Shown here: positions 54,911 to 63,838 of the stretch, one piece after another
How the letters are laid out: each line of letters starts with the position of its first letter
Position numbering within the stretch: the first letter of the stretch is position 1
NCBI RefSeq assembly: GCF_000974985.2
Contig: NZ_LAVA02000049.1
Span: 22,993-86,992 of the forward strand
Direction of reading: 5' to 3'
DNA: 64,000 nt
From: Streptomyces mangrovisoli
GTDB taxonomy: Bacteria > Actinomycetota > Actinomycetes > Streptomycetales > Streptomycetaceae
Notes under the pieces: generated by a model
What the model was told of the DNA's origin: nothing
The model's database searches: none
Seen by the model: the letters and a program-made list of their open reading frames with translations, nothing else
Position numbers and translations under genes: made by a program

Positions 54911-55573
54911 CTACGACAGCTGGCCGTCGTAGTCCGGGAGCTTGAAGGTCTTCTCGGCGTGCCCGCCCGACAGGTCGGTGGCGCTGTTGCCGATGTTCGC
55001 GATGATCGTGTAGCCCTTGTTCTCGATGTCCACGCGCTGGGCCGTCTTGTAGGCGGCGACGTCCTTGAAGAGGTCGAGCAGGCCGCGGACGTAGAGGCCG
55101 GAGACGTCGTAGCCGTCGTGTTCCAGGTTGTACTCGGTGGGCCAGGCGATGATGCCGGGGCGCGCGGTCACGAAGAACAGCGCGACGCCGTGCTCCTGGG
55201 CGTACTCGGCGACGTTCAGGACCGGCTTGTTGGCCGGCTGGGGGTAGCTGAAGCCGAAGTCGGTCTCCAGCGTGGTGTTGTCGACGTCGAAGACGATCGC
55301 CTGCTTCTCGCCCGGCTCAGCGGCGGCGATCCGGTCCTTCAGGTACGGCAGCGCCTGGTCCATCACGCTCTGGCAGTCCTGCTGCCAGGTGCCGTAGTCG
55401 ACCGCGGTGGACGCCGTCGCCACGGAGGTGCTCACCGCGGCGGTCCGTGCCGTGGCCGTGCCGGTGGTGGCCGCGGTGGCGGCCTGGGCTCCGGCCGGGA
55501 CGGCCAGCGCCGTGAGAGCGGCGGTGGTGACGGCCGTCAGGGCGGTACGGCGGGTCCAGGTGCCTCTGGTCAT
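54911..55573 (-). CDS. Secreted HAD-type acid phosphatase
   Basis: This 220-residue protein has a cleavable signal peptide (residues about 1-31, with TRRTAL and AQA) and the class B/HAD acid phosphatase motif VFDVDNTTLETDFGFSY. Later motifs FFVTARP and TIIANIGNSATDLSGGHA complete the site. It would release phosphate from phosphomonoesters outside the cell. ATG 55573 has GAGAGGA 10 nt upstream. It is convergent with clpC. Confidence 0.92.
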   Translation of the reverse strand: MTRGTWTRRTALTAVTTAALTALAVPAGAQAATAATTGTATARTAAVSTSVATASTAVDYGTWQQDCQSVMDQALPYLKDRIAAAEPGEKQAIVFDVDNTTLETDFGFSYPQPANKPVLNVAEYAQEHGVALFFVTARPGIIAWPTEYNLEHDGYDVSGLYVRGLLDLFKDVAAYKTAQRVDIENKGYTIIANIGNSATDLSGGHAEKTFKLPDYDGQLS

Positions 55574-55985
55574 GGGTGGGGGGTCCTCTCGCGTCCGAGC
55601 ACGGCTCTGGTCAGATCTTGTCAGGGTCATGCTGGAGGGCGGGAGTGGCAAGAGGGGAACCGGGGGGTTACCGGACGGTAGCTCACTCCAACACGGGCTT
55701 TGCACAAGCCGGTTCCTGTCGTGGCGGGGGTCACAACAGGGGGGTGGTGCCGGTGGCCTCCATCACGAGTGGTGCGTCACGTACTACGGCGATTAGTAGG
55801 CGTCCGGAGGGCGTTGAGCGGGGGTTTGGTCGATTTGGGGGTGTTTGGTTTGAGATGGACTACTACGGTCTGCCGTAGATGACCGGTTTGTCCTCAGGGG
55901 TCCCGGCGGGCTACCAAGGGATAGTCCATTCGGCGGAAGTTCGAACGCCAGATGGTTTCTCTGTCCCCCACCCCATGAGGTTTCG
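55574..55985. other. Divergent intergenic region, no gene seen
   Basis: This 412-bp gap lies between the phosphatase and the M23 peptidase starts. It contains a small inverted repeat CTACGG-TCTG-CCGTAG (55863-55878) and GT-rich runs. I looked for a ydaO-type (c-di-AMP) riboswitch, common before peptidase genes in Streptomyces, and did not find its signature. Confidence 0.5.
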
Positions 55986-56543
55986 ATGTTCCCGCGTTCC
56001 ACGGTCCGTTCTTCCCGTTCGTCCTCCAAGCTCCGCAAGCGTGTGGCCGTCGTGGCCGCCGGTGTGGGCGTGTCGGTCGCGCTGGGAGCCGGAGCCGCAG
56101 GTGCTGCCACGGCCAAGTCCGCCAGCACCTGGGTGGACCCGGTGAAGAAGTACACGCTGTCCGCCTCGTTCAACCAGGCCGGCAGCCACTGGGTCGCCAA
56201 GCACAGCGGTCAGGACTTCGCTGTGCCGATCGGTACCAACGTCGTCGCCGCCCACTCCGGAACGGTCGTCAAGGCCGGCTCCCACGGCGCCGGTGACGGA
56301 TCCGCGTACGGCAACGCCATCGTGATCAAGCACAGCAACGGCACCTACTCGCAGTACGCGCACCTCTCCCGCATCGACGTGAAGGTCGGTCAGCACGTGA
56401 AGACGGGCCAGCACATAGCCCGCTCCGGCAACACCGGTAACTCCACCGGCCCGCACCTGCACTTCGAGATCCGCACGACGCCGAACTACGGCTCCGCGGT
56501 CAACCCCGTCACGTTCCTGCGCTCGCACGGCGTGCACGTCTGA
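55986..56543 (+). CDS. M23-family (LytM) metallopeptidase
   Basis: This 185-residue secreted protein has a signal peptide (about 18-40), then a LytM domain: HSGQDFAVPIGTNVVAAHSGTV, QYAHLSRIDVKVGQHV and TGPHLHFEIR with the HxH zinc motif. It cleaves peptide cross-links in peptidoglycan. ATG 55986 has GAGG 5 nt upstream. A terminator lies between it and the convergent TetR gene. Confidence 0.95.
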   Translation: MFPRSTVRSSRSSSKLRKRVAVVAAGVGVSVALGAGAAGAATAKSASTWVDPVKKYTLSASFNQAGSHWVAKHSGQDFAVPIGTNVVAAHSGTVVKAGSHGAGDGSAYGNAIVIKHSNGTYSQYAHLSRIDVKVGQHVKTGQHIARSGNTGNSTGPHLHFEIRTTPNYGSAVNPVTFLRSHGVHV

Positions 56544-56586
56544 CAGATGGTGTGAGCCGCCTCCGCGGCGCACCGGCAGCACACAA

Positions 56587-56629
56587 AGCGCGCGTCCACC
56601 TCCGGATTCCCGGAGAGTCGACGCGCGCT
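56587..56629. terminator. Bidirectional terminator between M23 and TetR genes
   Basis: Outer arms AGCGCGCGTC (56587-56596) and GACGCGCGCT (56620-56629) enclose an inner hairpin CTCCGG-ATTC-CCGGAG. It sits between two convergent stop codons. Confidence 0.8.
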
Positions 56630-56648
56630 GACGTGCGTTCAGGGGCGG

Positions 56649-57248
56649 TTACGAGCGCCCCGCGCTGCCCCGGTCCGCCTGGGTCACCAGGTCCAGGGCG
56701 ACGTCCATGACGGCCTGCCGCTTCTTGTCGGGGTCGCCCTCCAGATCCTGGAGGACGAACATCCCGGCGTGCAGGGTGAAGATGGCGCTCACGCAGCGGA
56801 CCTGGTCGACCAACTCGGCGTCCGGGTCTATCAGGACGTCGCGCAGGCCCTTCATCCGGTCCTTGAAGGTGTCGCCGATGCGCAGCTCCCGGACCGTCGC
56901 CTGGTTCTCCTGCATGAAGCGGAAGAGCGGGGTCGCGCTCGCGAGGGCCTCGCTGTAGCGCCGTACGATCTCCCGCTTGGTCTCCAGCGTGTGCGGCTGC
57001 TGCTGGCCCCACTCGATGAGCTCCTCGATCGGCCTGGTCAGGTCGTCGAAGACGCTCGCGAGGATCTCTTCCTTGGTCTTGAAGTGGTAGTAGAGAGCCG
57101 CTTTGGTGACATCCAGGCGCTCGGCGATCTCGCGCAGGGATGTCTTCTCGTAGCCCTGCTCCGCGAAGAGCTCGAGCGCCACGTCCTGGATGCGCTGGCG
57201 GGTGTTGCCGCGGCGCTGATGCCTGGTGCCGTCCATCGTGACGTCCAT
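56649..57248 (-). CDS. TetR-family repressor of the DHA2 pump
   Basis: This 199-residue regulator has a TetR helix-turn-helix (about 15-60: QRIQDVALELFAEQGYEKTSLREIAERLDVTKAALYYHF) and an all-helical ligand domain. It is divergent from a 14-helix drug transporter and the three repeats between them are its obvious operators (inference). The inducing ligand is unknown. ATG 57248 follows GGAG-like sequence. Confidence 0.94.
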   Translation of the reverse strand: MDVTMDGTRHQRRGNTRQRIQDVALELFAEQGYEKTSLREIAERLDVTKAALYYHFKTKEEILASVFDDLTRPIEELIEWGQQQPHTLETKREIVRRYSEALASATPLFRFMQENQATVRELRIGDTFKDRMKGLRDVLIDPDAELVDQVRCVSAIFTLHAGMFVLQDLEGDPDKKRQAVMDVALDLVTQADRGSAGRS

Positions 57249-57276
57249 CTTGGTACTCCTTGCGCTCCCACGGAAA

Positions 57277-57368
57277 CTTGCTTGCCGCCCGGCTAGCTAA
57301 CTTACTTGACGCCCGGCTAGTTAAGGTCTACCTTCCCAGTGTAGACAGCTAGCCGGTCGGCAAGTAAG
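57277..57368. promoter_or_regulatory. Three operator copies for the TetR/DHA2 pair
   Basis: A 22-bp unit with consensus CTTRCTTGMCGCCCGGCTAG-YT occurs at 57277-57298 and 57301-57322, and inverted at 57347-57368 (20 of 22 positions identical to the first copy). The copies span the divergent promoter region between TetR (57248) and the MFS gene (57397). Confidence 0.75.
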
Positions 57369-57396
57369 TAGCTGGCCCTGGGGGAATGGGAAAACC

Positions 57397-59004
57397 ATGG
57401 CGGACACCGCGCAGACCGGGGCCGACCCGGTGACCTCGGAGAAACGGCCAAAGCCGGAGAAGCAGCCCAAGAGCGTGCGGGTGGTCCTGCTCGCGCTCAT
57501 GATCGCGATGATGCTCGCGATGCTGGACAACATGATCGTGGGCACGGCGATGCCGACGATCGTGGGCGAGCTCGGCGGCCTGGAGCACCTGTCGTGGGTG
57601 GTGACCGGATACACCCTGGCCACCGCGGCGGCCACGCCCGTCTGGGGCAAGCTCGGCGACATGTACGGCCGCAAGGCCACCTTCCTCACCTCGATCGTGA
57701 TCTTCCTGATCGGCTCGGCGCTCAGCGGCATGGCCCAGGACATGGGTCAGCTGATCGGCTTCCGCGCGGTGCAGGGTCTCGGCGCCGGCGGTCTGATGGT
57801 CGGCGTCATGGCGATCATCGGCGACCTGATCCCGCCGCGCGAGCGGGGCAAGTACCAGGGCATGATGGCCGGCGTCATGGCGCTGGCGATGATCGGCGGC
57901 CCGCTGGTCGGCGGCACCATCACCGACAACTGGGGCTGGCGCTGGTCCTTCTACATCAACCTGCCGCTCGGCGCCGTCGCGCTGGTGCTGGTCACCGCGG
58001 TGCTCCACCTGCCGAAGAAGCGCTCCCAGGCGGGCATCGACTACCTCGGCGTCACCCTGCTGACCGTCGGCATCACCTCCATCGTGCTCGTGACGACCTG
58101 GGGCGGCTCGGAGTACGCCTGGACCTCCGCGCGGATCATGGAGCTCATCGGCATCGGCGTCTCCTCGCTGATCGGGTTCGTGTTCTGGCAGACCAAGGCC
58201 AAGGAGCCGGTCGTCCCGCTGCACATCTTCCGCAGCCGCAACTTCACCCTGATGTCGATCATCGGCTTCATCACCGGCTTCGTGATGTTCGGCGCGACGC
58301 TCTTCCTGCCGCTGTACCAGCAGTCGGTGCAGGGCGCCTCGGCCACCAACTCGGGCCTGCTGCTGCTCCCGATGCTCGGCGCGATGCTCGTCACCTCGCT
58401 GGTCGCCGGCCGGGTCACCACCAACTCCGGCCGCTACAAGGTGTTCCCGATCGCCGGCGGCGTGCTGATGATCACCGGCCTGTACCTGCTGTCCACGATG
58501 GACACCGGCACCACCCGGCTCACCTCCGGCATCTTCATGGCCGTGCTCGGCGCGGGCATGGGCTGCCTGATGCAGATCACCATGCTGGTCGCGCAGAACA
58601 GCGTGCAGATGCAGGACATGGGTGTCGCGTCCTCGTCGACCACCCTGTTCCGCACCCTCGGTTCCTCCTTCGGTGTCGCCATCATGGGCGCCCTGTTCAA
58701 CCACCGGGTCCAGGACGTCATGGCCGAGCGGGCCGGGGCGCTGGGCTCGAAGGTCACCGAGCAGTCCGCGCAGCTGGACGCGGCCAGCCTGGCCAAGCTC
58801 CCGGCGGCGGCCCGCGAGGCCTATCAGTACGCGGTGTCCAGCGGCACCCACACGGCGTTCCTCCTCGGCTCCGTCGTCGCGGTGATCGTCCTGGTGGCCT
58901 CCCTGTTCGTGAAGGAGGTGCCGCTCAAGGGCGGCCCGCAGAAGCCGGACGCGCAGCAGGGCGAGGCCGACGCCGCCCCGATGCCGATCGTCGAGGCCGT
59001 CTGA
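57397..59004 (+). CDS. DHA2-family MFS multidrug exporter
   Basis: This 535-residue protein has about 14 membrane segments and the EmrB/QacA pattern: LDNMIVGTAMPTIVGEL at the first helix, a WG-K-GD-YGRK loop, and PLVGGTITDNWGWRWSFYINLPLG as motif C. It would export lipophilic drugs in exchange for protons. It is regulated by the divergent TetR gene. A hairpin follows the stop. Confidence 0.94.
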   Translation: MADTAQTGADPVTSEKRPKPEKQPKSVRVVLLALMIAMMLAMLDNMIVGTAMPTIVGELGGLEHLSWVVTGYTLATAAATPVWGKLGDMYGRKATFLTSIVIFLIGSALSGMAQDMGQLIGFRAVQGLGAGGLMVGVMAIIGDLIPPRERGKYQGMMAGVMALAMIGGPLVGGTITDNWGWRWSFYINLPLGAVALVLVTAVLHLPKKRSQAGIDYLGVTLLTVGITSIVLVTTWGGSEYAWTSARIMELIGIGVSSLIGFVFWQTKAKEPVVPLHIFRSRNFTLMSIIGFITGFVMFGATLFLPLYQQSVQGASATNSGLLLLPMLGAMLVTSLVAGRVTTNSGRYKVFPIAGGVLMITGLYLLSTMDTGTTRLTSGIFMAVLGAGMGCLMQITMLVAQNSVQMQDMGVASSSTTLFRTLGSSFGVAIMGALFNHRVQDVMAERAGALGSKVTEQSAQLDAASLAKLPAAAREAYQYAVSSGTHTAFLLGSVVAVIVLVASLFVKEVPLKGGPQKPDAQQGEADAAPMPIVEAV

Positions 59005-59031
59005 CCGACCACGGCCGCGCCACGCGGCTGA

Positions 59032-59071
59032 CCGAAGGCTCCCGGCAGGTGTCCGCCCCGGGGGCCTTCGG
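59032..59071. terminator. Terminator between MFS gene and cseC
   Basis: CCGAAGGC (59032-59039) pairs with GCCTTCGG (59064-59071) and the flanking TCCC/GGGG can extend the stem. It sits between two convergent genes. Confidence 0.65.
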
Positions 59072-59161
59072 CCTGTCCGGCGGCGGCGACGGCGGTGGCT
59101 TTGCCGGTGCGGGGCGGGCTCGGTACGGCGTACGCCGTCGAGTCGGTCGGCTCCGCGCCCG

Positions 59162-60505
59162 TCACGCGGGCAGCATCGGATAGCTGCCGGTGTCGGTCGG
59201 GGCGTGTTCCGGGAGCCAGAGGACCGCGACCGCGCCCTCCGCGGCTATGTGCTCCGGGGCACCGGCCGGGCGGACGTTGCGGAAGGTGAGCCGGGCGCCG
59301 AGGACACGGGCCTGCCCGGCCGCGATGGTCAGGCCGAGGCCGTGGCCGTGCCCGGCGCGGTCCTTGCTGCCCGTGCGGAAGCGGCTGGGCCCGTCGGCGA
59401 GCAGGTCCTCGGGGAATCCCGGGCCGTGGTCGCGGACCCGGATGACCCGGCCCTCGACGGTGACCTCGATGGGCGGCTTGCCGTGCCGCGCGGCGTTGGC
59501 CAGCAGGTTGAACAGCACGCGCTCCAGACGCCGGGGGTCGGTGGTGACCTCCGACTCGTGCACCACGCGCACCTCGATGGCGGGGTCCCGCGCCGCCACC
59601 CGCCGGGACACGAAGTCGCCCAGCAGGATGTCCTGCAGCTCGGCCCGCTCCGAGGCGCCGTCCAGCCGGGCCACCTCCAGGACGTCCTCGACCAGCGTGC
59701 GCATGGCCTTCGCGCGGTCCAGGACCAGCTCCGTCGGCCGGCCCGGCGGCAGCAGTTCGGCGGCCGTCAGCAGGCCCGTCACCGGGGTGCGCAGCTCGTG
59801 GGCGATGTCGGCGGTGACCCGGCGCTCGGCCTCCAGCCGCTGCCGCAGCGCGTCCGCCATGGCGTCCACGGCGCTCGCGAGGTCGTCGGTCTCGTCCCAG
59901 ACGACACCGCCGATGGCGTCCCGCACCCGTACGTCCGTCTCGCCCTTGGCAACCTGGTGGGCCGCGGCGGCCGCCTTGCGGAGCCGGCGGGAGAACTGGC
60001 CGCCGATCAGCACCCCGAGCGCGCTGCCGCCGAGGACGACCGCGATGGAGCCGATGACCAGGGCCTGGTCGAGGTCCTTCATCACGTCCGTGCTGCGGTC
60101 GGTGAGGTGGGTGTGCAGCGACAGCACGTGCCCGTCCTTCATCGGCACCGCCGCCCAGATGTCCGGCACGTCGCCGTGTTCGCCGACGTACGTCGCCATG
60201 CGGCCCTCGTCGACCTTGTCGCGCAGCCTGGAGGGCAGGTCCGGGTCGTCGCGCTCGATCTTCGGGAAGTTCGGCCGCTTGGACAGCTCGTAGTTGCGCT
60301 GCCCGATCTGGAGCCGCTCGACCGCGAGTTCGCGCGCGTTGTCCAGCATGGAGACCCGGGCGGCGTTGTGCACGACCAGGCTCAGCGCCACCGCGACCAG
60401 CGCGCCGACCAGCGCGATGGCGGCGCTGAGTTTCCACCGCAGCCCCGTGCGGAGCCCCCCGTGCGCCAGGCGCTCGGGCATCAGCTGCCCCCTCGTCCCC
60501 CTCAT
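59162..60505 (-). CDS. cseC: CseC sensor histidine kinase
   Basis: This 447-residue kinase has two membrane segments (about 24-46 and 150-172) around an extracytoplasmic sensor, then HAMP, HisKA (VTADIAHELRTPVTGLLTAAE) and HATPase motifs (NLLANAARHG, VRDHGPGF, GHGLGLTI). CseC senses envelope stress and phosphorylates CseB, which drives sigE transcription. Its place beside cseB, cseA and sigE supports the name. ATG 60505 is 13 nt after cseB. Confidence 0.94.
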   Translation of the reverse strand: MRGTRGQLMPERLAHGGLRTGLRWKLSAAIALVGALVAVALSLVVHNAARVSMLDNARELAVERLQIGQRNYELSKRPNFPKIERDDPDLPSRLRDKVDEGRMATYVGEHGDVPDIWAAVPMKDGHVLSLHTHLTDRSTDVMKDLDQALVIGSIAVVLGGSALGVLIGGQFSRRLRKAAAAAHQVAKGETDVRVRDAIGGVVWDETDDLASAVDAMADALRQRLEAERRVTADIAHELRTPVTGLLTAAELLPPGRPTELVLDRAKAMRTLVEDVLEVARLDGASERAELQDILLGDFVSRRVAARDPAIEVRVVHESEVTTDPRRLERVLFNLLANAARHGKPPIEVTVEGRVIRVRDHGPGFPEDLLADGPSRFRTGSKDRAGHGHGLGLTIAAGQARVLGARLTFRNVRPAGAPEHIAAEGAVAVLWLPEHAPTDTGSYPMLPA

Positions 60506-60518
60506 GCCCCGCCCCCGC

Positions 60519-61223
60519 TCAGGCCTTCAACTTGTAGCCGAATCCGCGGACCGTCTCGATCCGGTCCTGGCCGATCTTGGCGCGCAGCCGCTGCACATGG
60601 ACGTCGACGACCCGGGTGTCCCCGCCCCAGCCGTAGTCCCAGACCCGCTCCAGGAGCTTGTCGCGGGAGAGCACCGTGCCCGGCGCGGAGGAGAACTCCA
60701 GCAGCAGGCGCATCTCGGTGGGGGTGAGCGCCACCGGCTGCCCGGACCGGCGCACCTCCATGCCCTCGGTGTCGATCTCCAGCTCGCCGAAGGTCAGCAC
60801 CCCGTCGGCGGCCGGGGCGGCGGGCTCCTCCCCGCGGTCCGCGCCGCCCGCGTGCCCGAAGCGGCGCAGCACCGCGCGGATGCGGGCGACCAGGACGGCG
60901 CCGTCGAACGGCTTGGTCACGTAGTCGTCGGCGCCCGCCTCCAGGCCCAGCACCACGTCGATGGAGTCGGCGCGCGCCGACAGCATGATCACCGGGACCG
61001 TCGACTCGTCGCGGATGCGGCGGCACAGGCTGACGCCGTCGAGGCCGGGGACCATGACGTCCAGGAGCGCGATGTCCGGGCGGTCGGCCCGGAACGCCTC
61101 GAGGCCCGACAGGCCGTCGGGCATCGCGGTGACCGCGAAGCCGTCCCGCTCCAGGGCGAGCTGGGTGGCCTCACGGATGACGTCGTCGTCCTCGACGAAC
61201 AGGACGTGGGTCTGCTCTGCCAT
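60519..61223 (-). CDS. cseB: CseB response regulator
   Basis: This 234-residue OmpR-type regulator has receiver motifs VEDDD, ALLDVMVPGLDG with the phospho-Asp and YVTKPFDGAVL, and a C-terminal winged helix (LTPTEMRLLLEF, then RVVDVHVQRLRAKIG, RGFGYKL). CseB activates the sigE promoter. ATG 61223 (MAEQTHVLF) gives the family length. A 145-bp gap separates it from cseA. Confidence 0.94.
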   Translation of the reverse strand: MAEQTHVLFVEDDDVIREATQLALERDGFAVTAMPDGLSGLEAFRADRPDIALLDVMVPGLDGVSLCRRIRDESTVPVIMLSARADSIDVVLGLEAGADDYVTKPFDGAVLVARIRAVLRRFGHAGGADRGEEPAAPAADGVLTFGELEIDTEGMEVRRSGQPVALTPTEMRLLLEFSSAPGTVLSRDKLLERVWDYGWGGDTRVVDVHVQRLRAKIGQDRIETVRGFGYKLKA

Positions 61224-61368
61224 CCCGGTGCTCTCAGTCCTTCTGTGGGTCGCTCGGCAGGGACGCCCGCTGCCGTCCCCGTGGAGGTGAGCCGGCATCG
61301 TCCCACCCCTTCGTCCTCTTCATCGGACGGCGGTACCCGTTCGGTTCACTTCCCGGGCGATCGAATCA

Positions 61369-62106
61369 TCACTTGTCCGTGTCGGACGACCCGTCGCCCC
61401 CCACGGCGTTGCTGTAGTCCGTGTGATGGAAGTCGCGCTGCACGAAGTGGCCGCCGGCCGCCGTCGACCAGGCGTACGTGATCACGTTCTCGCCGGAGGG
61501 GTTCGACACCGCGTCGCCCTTCTCGTACACCTGCTTGGTCACCACCAGGTCGCCGCGGTCCATCTCCGCGTAGACGGGGGACTCCTCGGCCTTGAAGACG
61601 TCCACGAACCGGCCGTTCTCCTCGCGGTACACGTACGAGCCGACCCCCACCGCGTCGCCGCAGGTCAGCACGTTCACCACGACGTCCTCCGAGGTGCCGC
61701 CGGTGAGCCTGCCGTAGGAGACGTCGACCGGGTACTCGTCGCCCACACAGGGCTTCAGATCGTGCTTGACCGCGGCGGAGACCACCGCGTCGTCCTTCAC
61801 GAGCGCGACGGCGTCGACGCGCCGGTACGTGTCCGCGGGGCTCGGGGAGTACGACACCGGGGAGGGGGCGGCGCCCCCCGCCGAGTCGGCGCGCGCCGGG
61901 CCCTCGTCGCGGGCGCCGGTGCCGCCGGTGGCGCAGGCGGACGCGAGCAGGGCGAGGGCGGCGACGGTGGCCCCCGCGGCGAACGCCGCCTGGAGACTGG
62001 TCGGGTGACGTGCCCGGTGGTCCGTGGAACGGTTCGTGGAACGGTTCGTGGATCGGTCCGTGGATCGGTCCGTGGATGTGGACTTCGTGCCGGTCAGGCC
62101 GCGCAC
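61369..62106 (-). CDS. cseA: CseA lipoprotein
   Basis: This 245-residue protein has a lipoprotein signal with Cys58 (lipobox ASAC, a weak form), and an extracellular domain (about 80-245). CseA is a negative modulator of the SigE response. The N-terminal part before the hydrophobic stretch is unusually long and holds STDR/STNR tandem units encoded by 12-bp repeats. The GTG at 62106 overlaps the sigE end by 13 nt. No other start is plausible in that frame. Confidence 0.85.
   Translation of the reverse strand: MRGLTGTKSTSTDRSTDRSTNRSTNRSTDHRARHPTSLQAAFAAGATVAALALLASACATGGTGARDEGPARADSAGGAAPSPVSYSPSPADTYRRVDAVALVKDDAVVSAAVKHDLKPCVGDEYPVDVSYGRLTGGTSEDVVVNVLTCGDAVGVGSYVYREENGRFVDVFKAEESPVYAEMDRGDLVVTKQVYEKGDAVSNPSGENVITYAWSTAAGGHFVQRDFHHTDYSNAVGGDGSSDTDK
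62019..62078. repeat. Five 12-bp tandem repeats inside cseA
   Basis: Units with consensus GGTYCGTGGAWS begin at 62019, 62031, 62043, 62055 and 62067. They encode STDR/STNR-like four-residue repeats in the n-region of the CseA signal peptide. Confidence 0.85.
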
Positions 62107-62636
62107 CGCTCCCGCTCCTCACGCTCCAGCGCGCGTGCGTCCAGGTCCCGCGCCTCCAGCTCCTCGCGGAGCCGGGCGAGCGCCCGGTGCAGCGTGCTCT
62201 TGACCGTACCGGCCGACATGCCGAGGGCGGCGGCCGTCTCCTCCGTGGACATCTGCTCCCAGTGTCGCAGCACGACGACGCTGCGTTGCTTCGGTGCGAG
62301 GACTTTCATGACGTCCATCAGCAGGGCGCGGTCCGCGTGCTGCTCGGTGGAGTCGTCCACGCAGGCCTCCGGCAGCTGCTCGGTGGGGACCTCCTCCAGC
62401 TTGCGGGCGCGCCACCACTCCGTACGCGTGTTGATCATCACGCGGCGGAGGTAGGCGTCCGCGAGCCGCTTGTCCGCGATGCCGTCCCAGCGGCCGTAGG
62501 TCCGGGCGAGCGCCGTCTGGAGCAGGTCCTGGGCGTCGACCGGGTCGGGCACCAGGCGGCGGGCGCTGCGCAGCAACGCGTCCTGCCGCGTGCGGACGTA
62601 CTCCTCGAACTCCAGCACCTCGCCCTGCTCCACCAT
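62094..62636 (-). CDS. sigE: Extracytoplasmic-function sigma factor SigE
   Basis: This 180-residue sigma factor has region 2 (RSARRLVPDPVDAQDLLQTALARTYGRWDGI) and region 4 (MKVLAPKQRSVVVLRHWEQMSTEETAAALGMSAGTVKSTLHRALARL). SigE directs the cell-envelope stress response. ATG 62636 has GGAGG 8 nt upstream. cseA, cseB and cseC follow, the known operon order, so the CseB-dependent promoter lies in 62637-62905. Confidence 0.96.
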   Translation of the reverse strand: MVEQGEVLEFEEYVRTRQDALLRSARRLVPDPVDAQDLLQTALARTYGRWDGIADKRLADAYLRRVMINTRTEWWRARKLEEVPTEQLPEACVDDSTEQHADRALLMDVMKVLAPKQRSVVVLRHWEQMSTEETAAALGMSAGTVKSTLHRALARLREELEARDLDARALEREERERCAA

Positions 62637-62905
62637 CGCAACCGCCTCCGTTCCCCGTTTTTCTCCGGTCGACCCCGTGTCGTCCCGGTGGTCCGCCGGG
62701 CACGGGAACGAAGCTACGGAGGGGTTGTCACGGCGCTGTCCGAAGCAGACTGCGAGAAACGCTCGGCTGTCCGTCGGTTGTGTAACGGAAGTAGGTTCGG
62801 GGTAAGGGCGTACGCCTAGTCGTGGTGGTATGGGGTGATATGTCCGCGCGATGGAGTGGAGGAAACCCTCCGACGGGCCCGCCCGCACTGTGACATGGCT
62901 GTGCG

Positions 62906-63838
62906 TCAGCTCAGCGGCAGCCGATAGAGCCCTTCCGGCAGCGGCTCCACCAGACCGTCCGAGACGAGCCCGTCGAGCGCGCGCGCCCGCTGCACCGGCT
63001 CGTGCCAGACCCGGTCCAGCGCCGACTGCGGCACCGGCACGTGCGCCTCGCGCAGGACGGCGAGCAGCTTGCCGCGCACCTGGCGGTCGGTACCGGCGTA
63101 CGTCTGCCCGCGGCGCGGGGGCCCGTCGTGCTCCGGCTTGCCCGCGAGCCGCCACGCGCACAGCGCGGCGATCGGGCAGCGGTGGCAGCCCTCGTTCTTC
63201 GCCGTGCAGATCAGCGCGCCGAGCTCCATGGAGGCGGCGGCCCACCGGGACGCGGTGTGCTCGTCGTCGGGCAGCAGGGCGCGCGCGAGCTTGCGCTCGG
63301 CGGCGGTGGTGGCGTTCGGCGGGTACTGCACGCCGGTGACCGCGCGCGCGAAGACCCGGCGGACGTTGGTGTCGAGCACCGGGTGCCGCTGGCCGTAGGC
63401 GAACGACGCCACGGCCGCGGCCGTGTACTCGCCGATCCCGGGCAGGGCGAGCAGGTGCGCGTGGTCGGTGGGTACGTCGCCGCCGTGCCGTTCCGTTATC
63501 GCGGCGGCGGCGCCGTGCAGCCGCAGGGCGCGGCGCGGGTAGCCGAGCCGGCCCCAGGCGCGGACCGCCTCGCCGGGTGCCTCGGCGGCGAGGTCCGCGG
63601 GGCGGGGCCAGCGGGCGAGCCACTGCTCGTAGACGGGCAGCACGCGGCTGACGGGCGTCTGCTGGAGCATGAACTCGCTGACCATCACGCCCCACGGCCC
63701 GGCCTCCGGGCGCCGCCAGGGCAGGTCGCGCGCGTTCTCGGCGAACCAGTCGATGACGGGGGCGTGCAGGGCGTCGCCGGGGTCGGTGTCGTGGGCGGCG
63801 GAGGAACTGTGGTGCGGGGGCTTCGTGGGCGCAGTCAT
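62906..63838 (-). CDS. mutY: Adenine DNA glycosylase MutY (short form)
   Basis: This 310-residue glycosylase removes A opposite 8-oxoguanine. Motifs: EFMLQQTPVSRVLPVYEQW, helix-hairpin-helix LPGIGEYTAAAVASFAYG, the catalytic Asp in VLDTNVRRVFAR, and an iron-sulfur cluster C-x6-C-x2-C-x5-C (CTAKNEGCHRCPIAALC). Only about 90 residues follow the cluster, shorter than the E. coli form, so the MutT-like C-terminal domain appears reduced. The final 162 bp of the window show no gene. Confidence 0.94.
   Translation of the reverse strand: MTAPTKPPHHSSSAAHDTDPGDALHAPVIDWFAENARDLPWRRPEAGPWGVMVSEFMLQQTPVSRVLPVYEQWLARWPRPADLAAEAPGEAVRAWGRLGYPRRALRLHGAAAAITERHGGDVPTDHAHLLALPGIGEYTAAAVASFAYGQRHPVLDTNVRRVFARAVTGVQYPPNATTAAERKLARALLPDDEHTASRWAAASMELGALICTAKNEGCHRCPIAALCAWRLAGKPEHDGPPRRGQTYAGTDRQVRGKLLAVLREAHVPVPQSALDRVWHEPVQRARALDGLVSDGLVEPLPEGLYRLPLS

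Noticed and set aside
55574..55985. A c-di-AMP (ydaO) riboswitch upstream of the M23 peptidase
   Set aside because: The conserved leader signature was not found in either strand.
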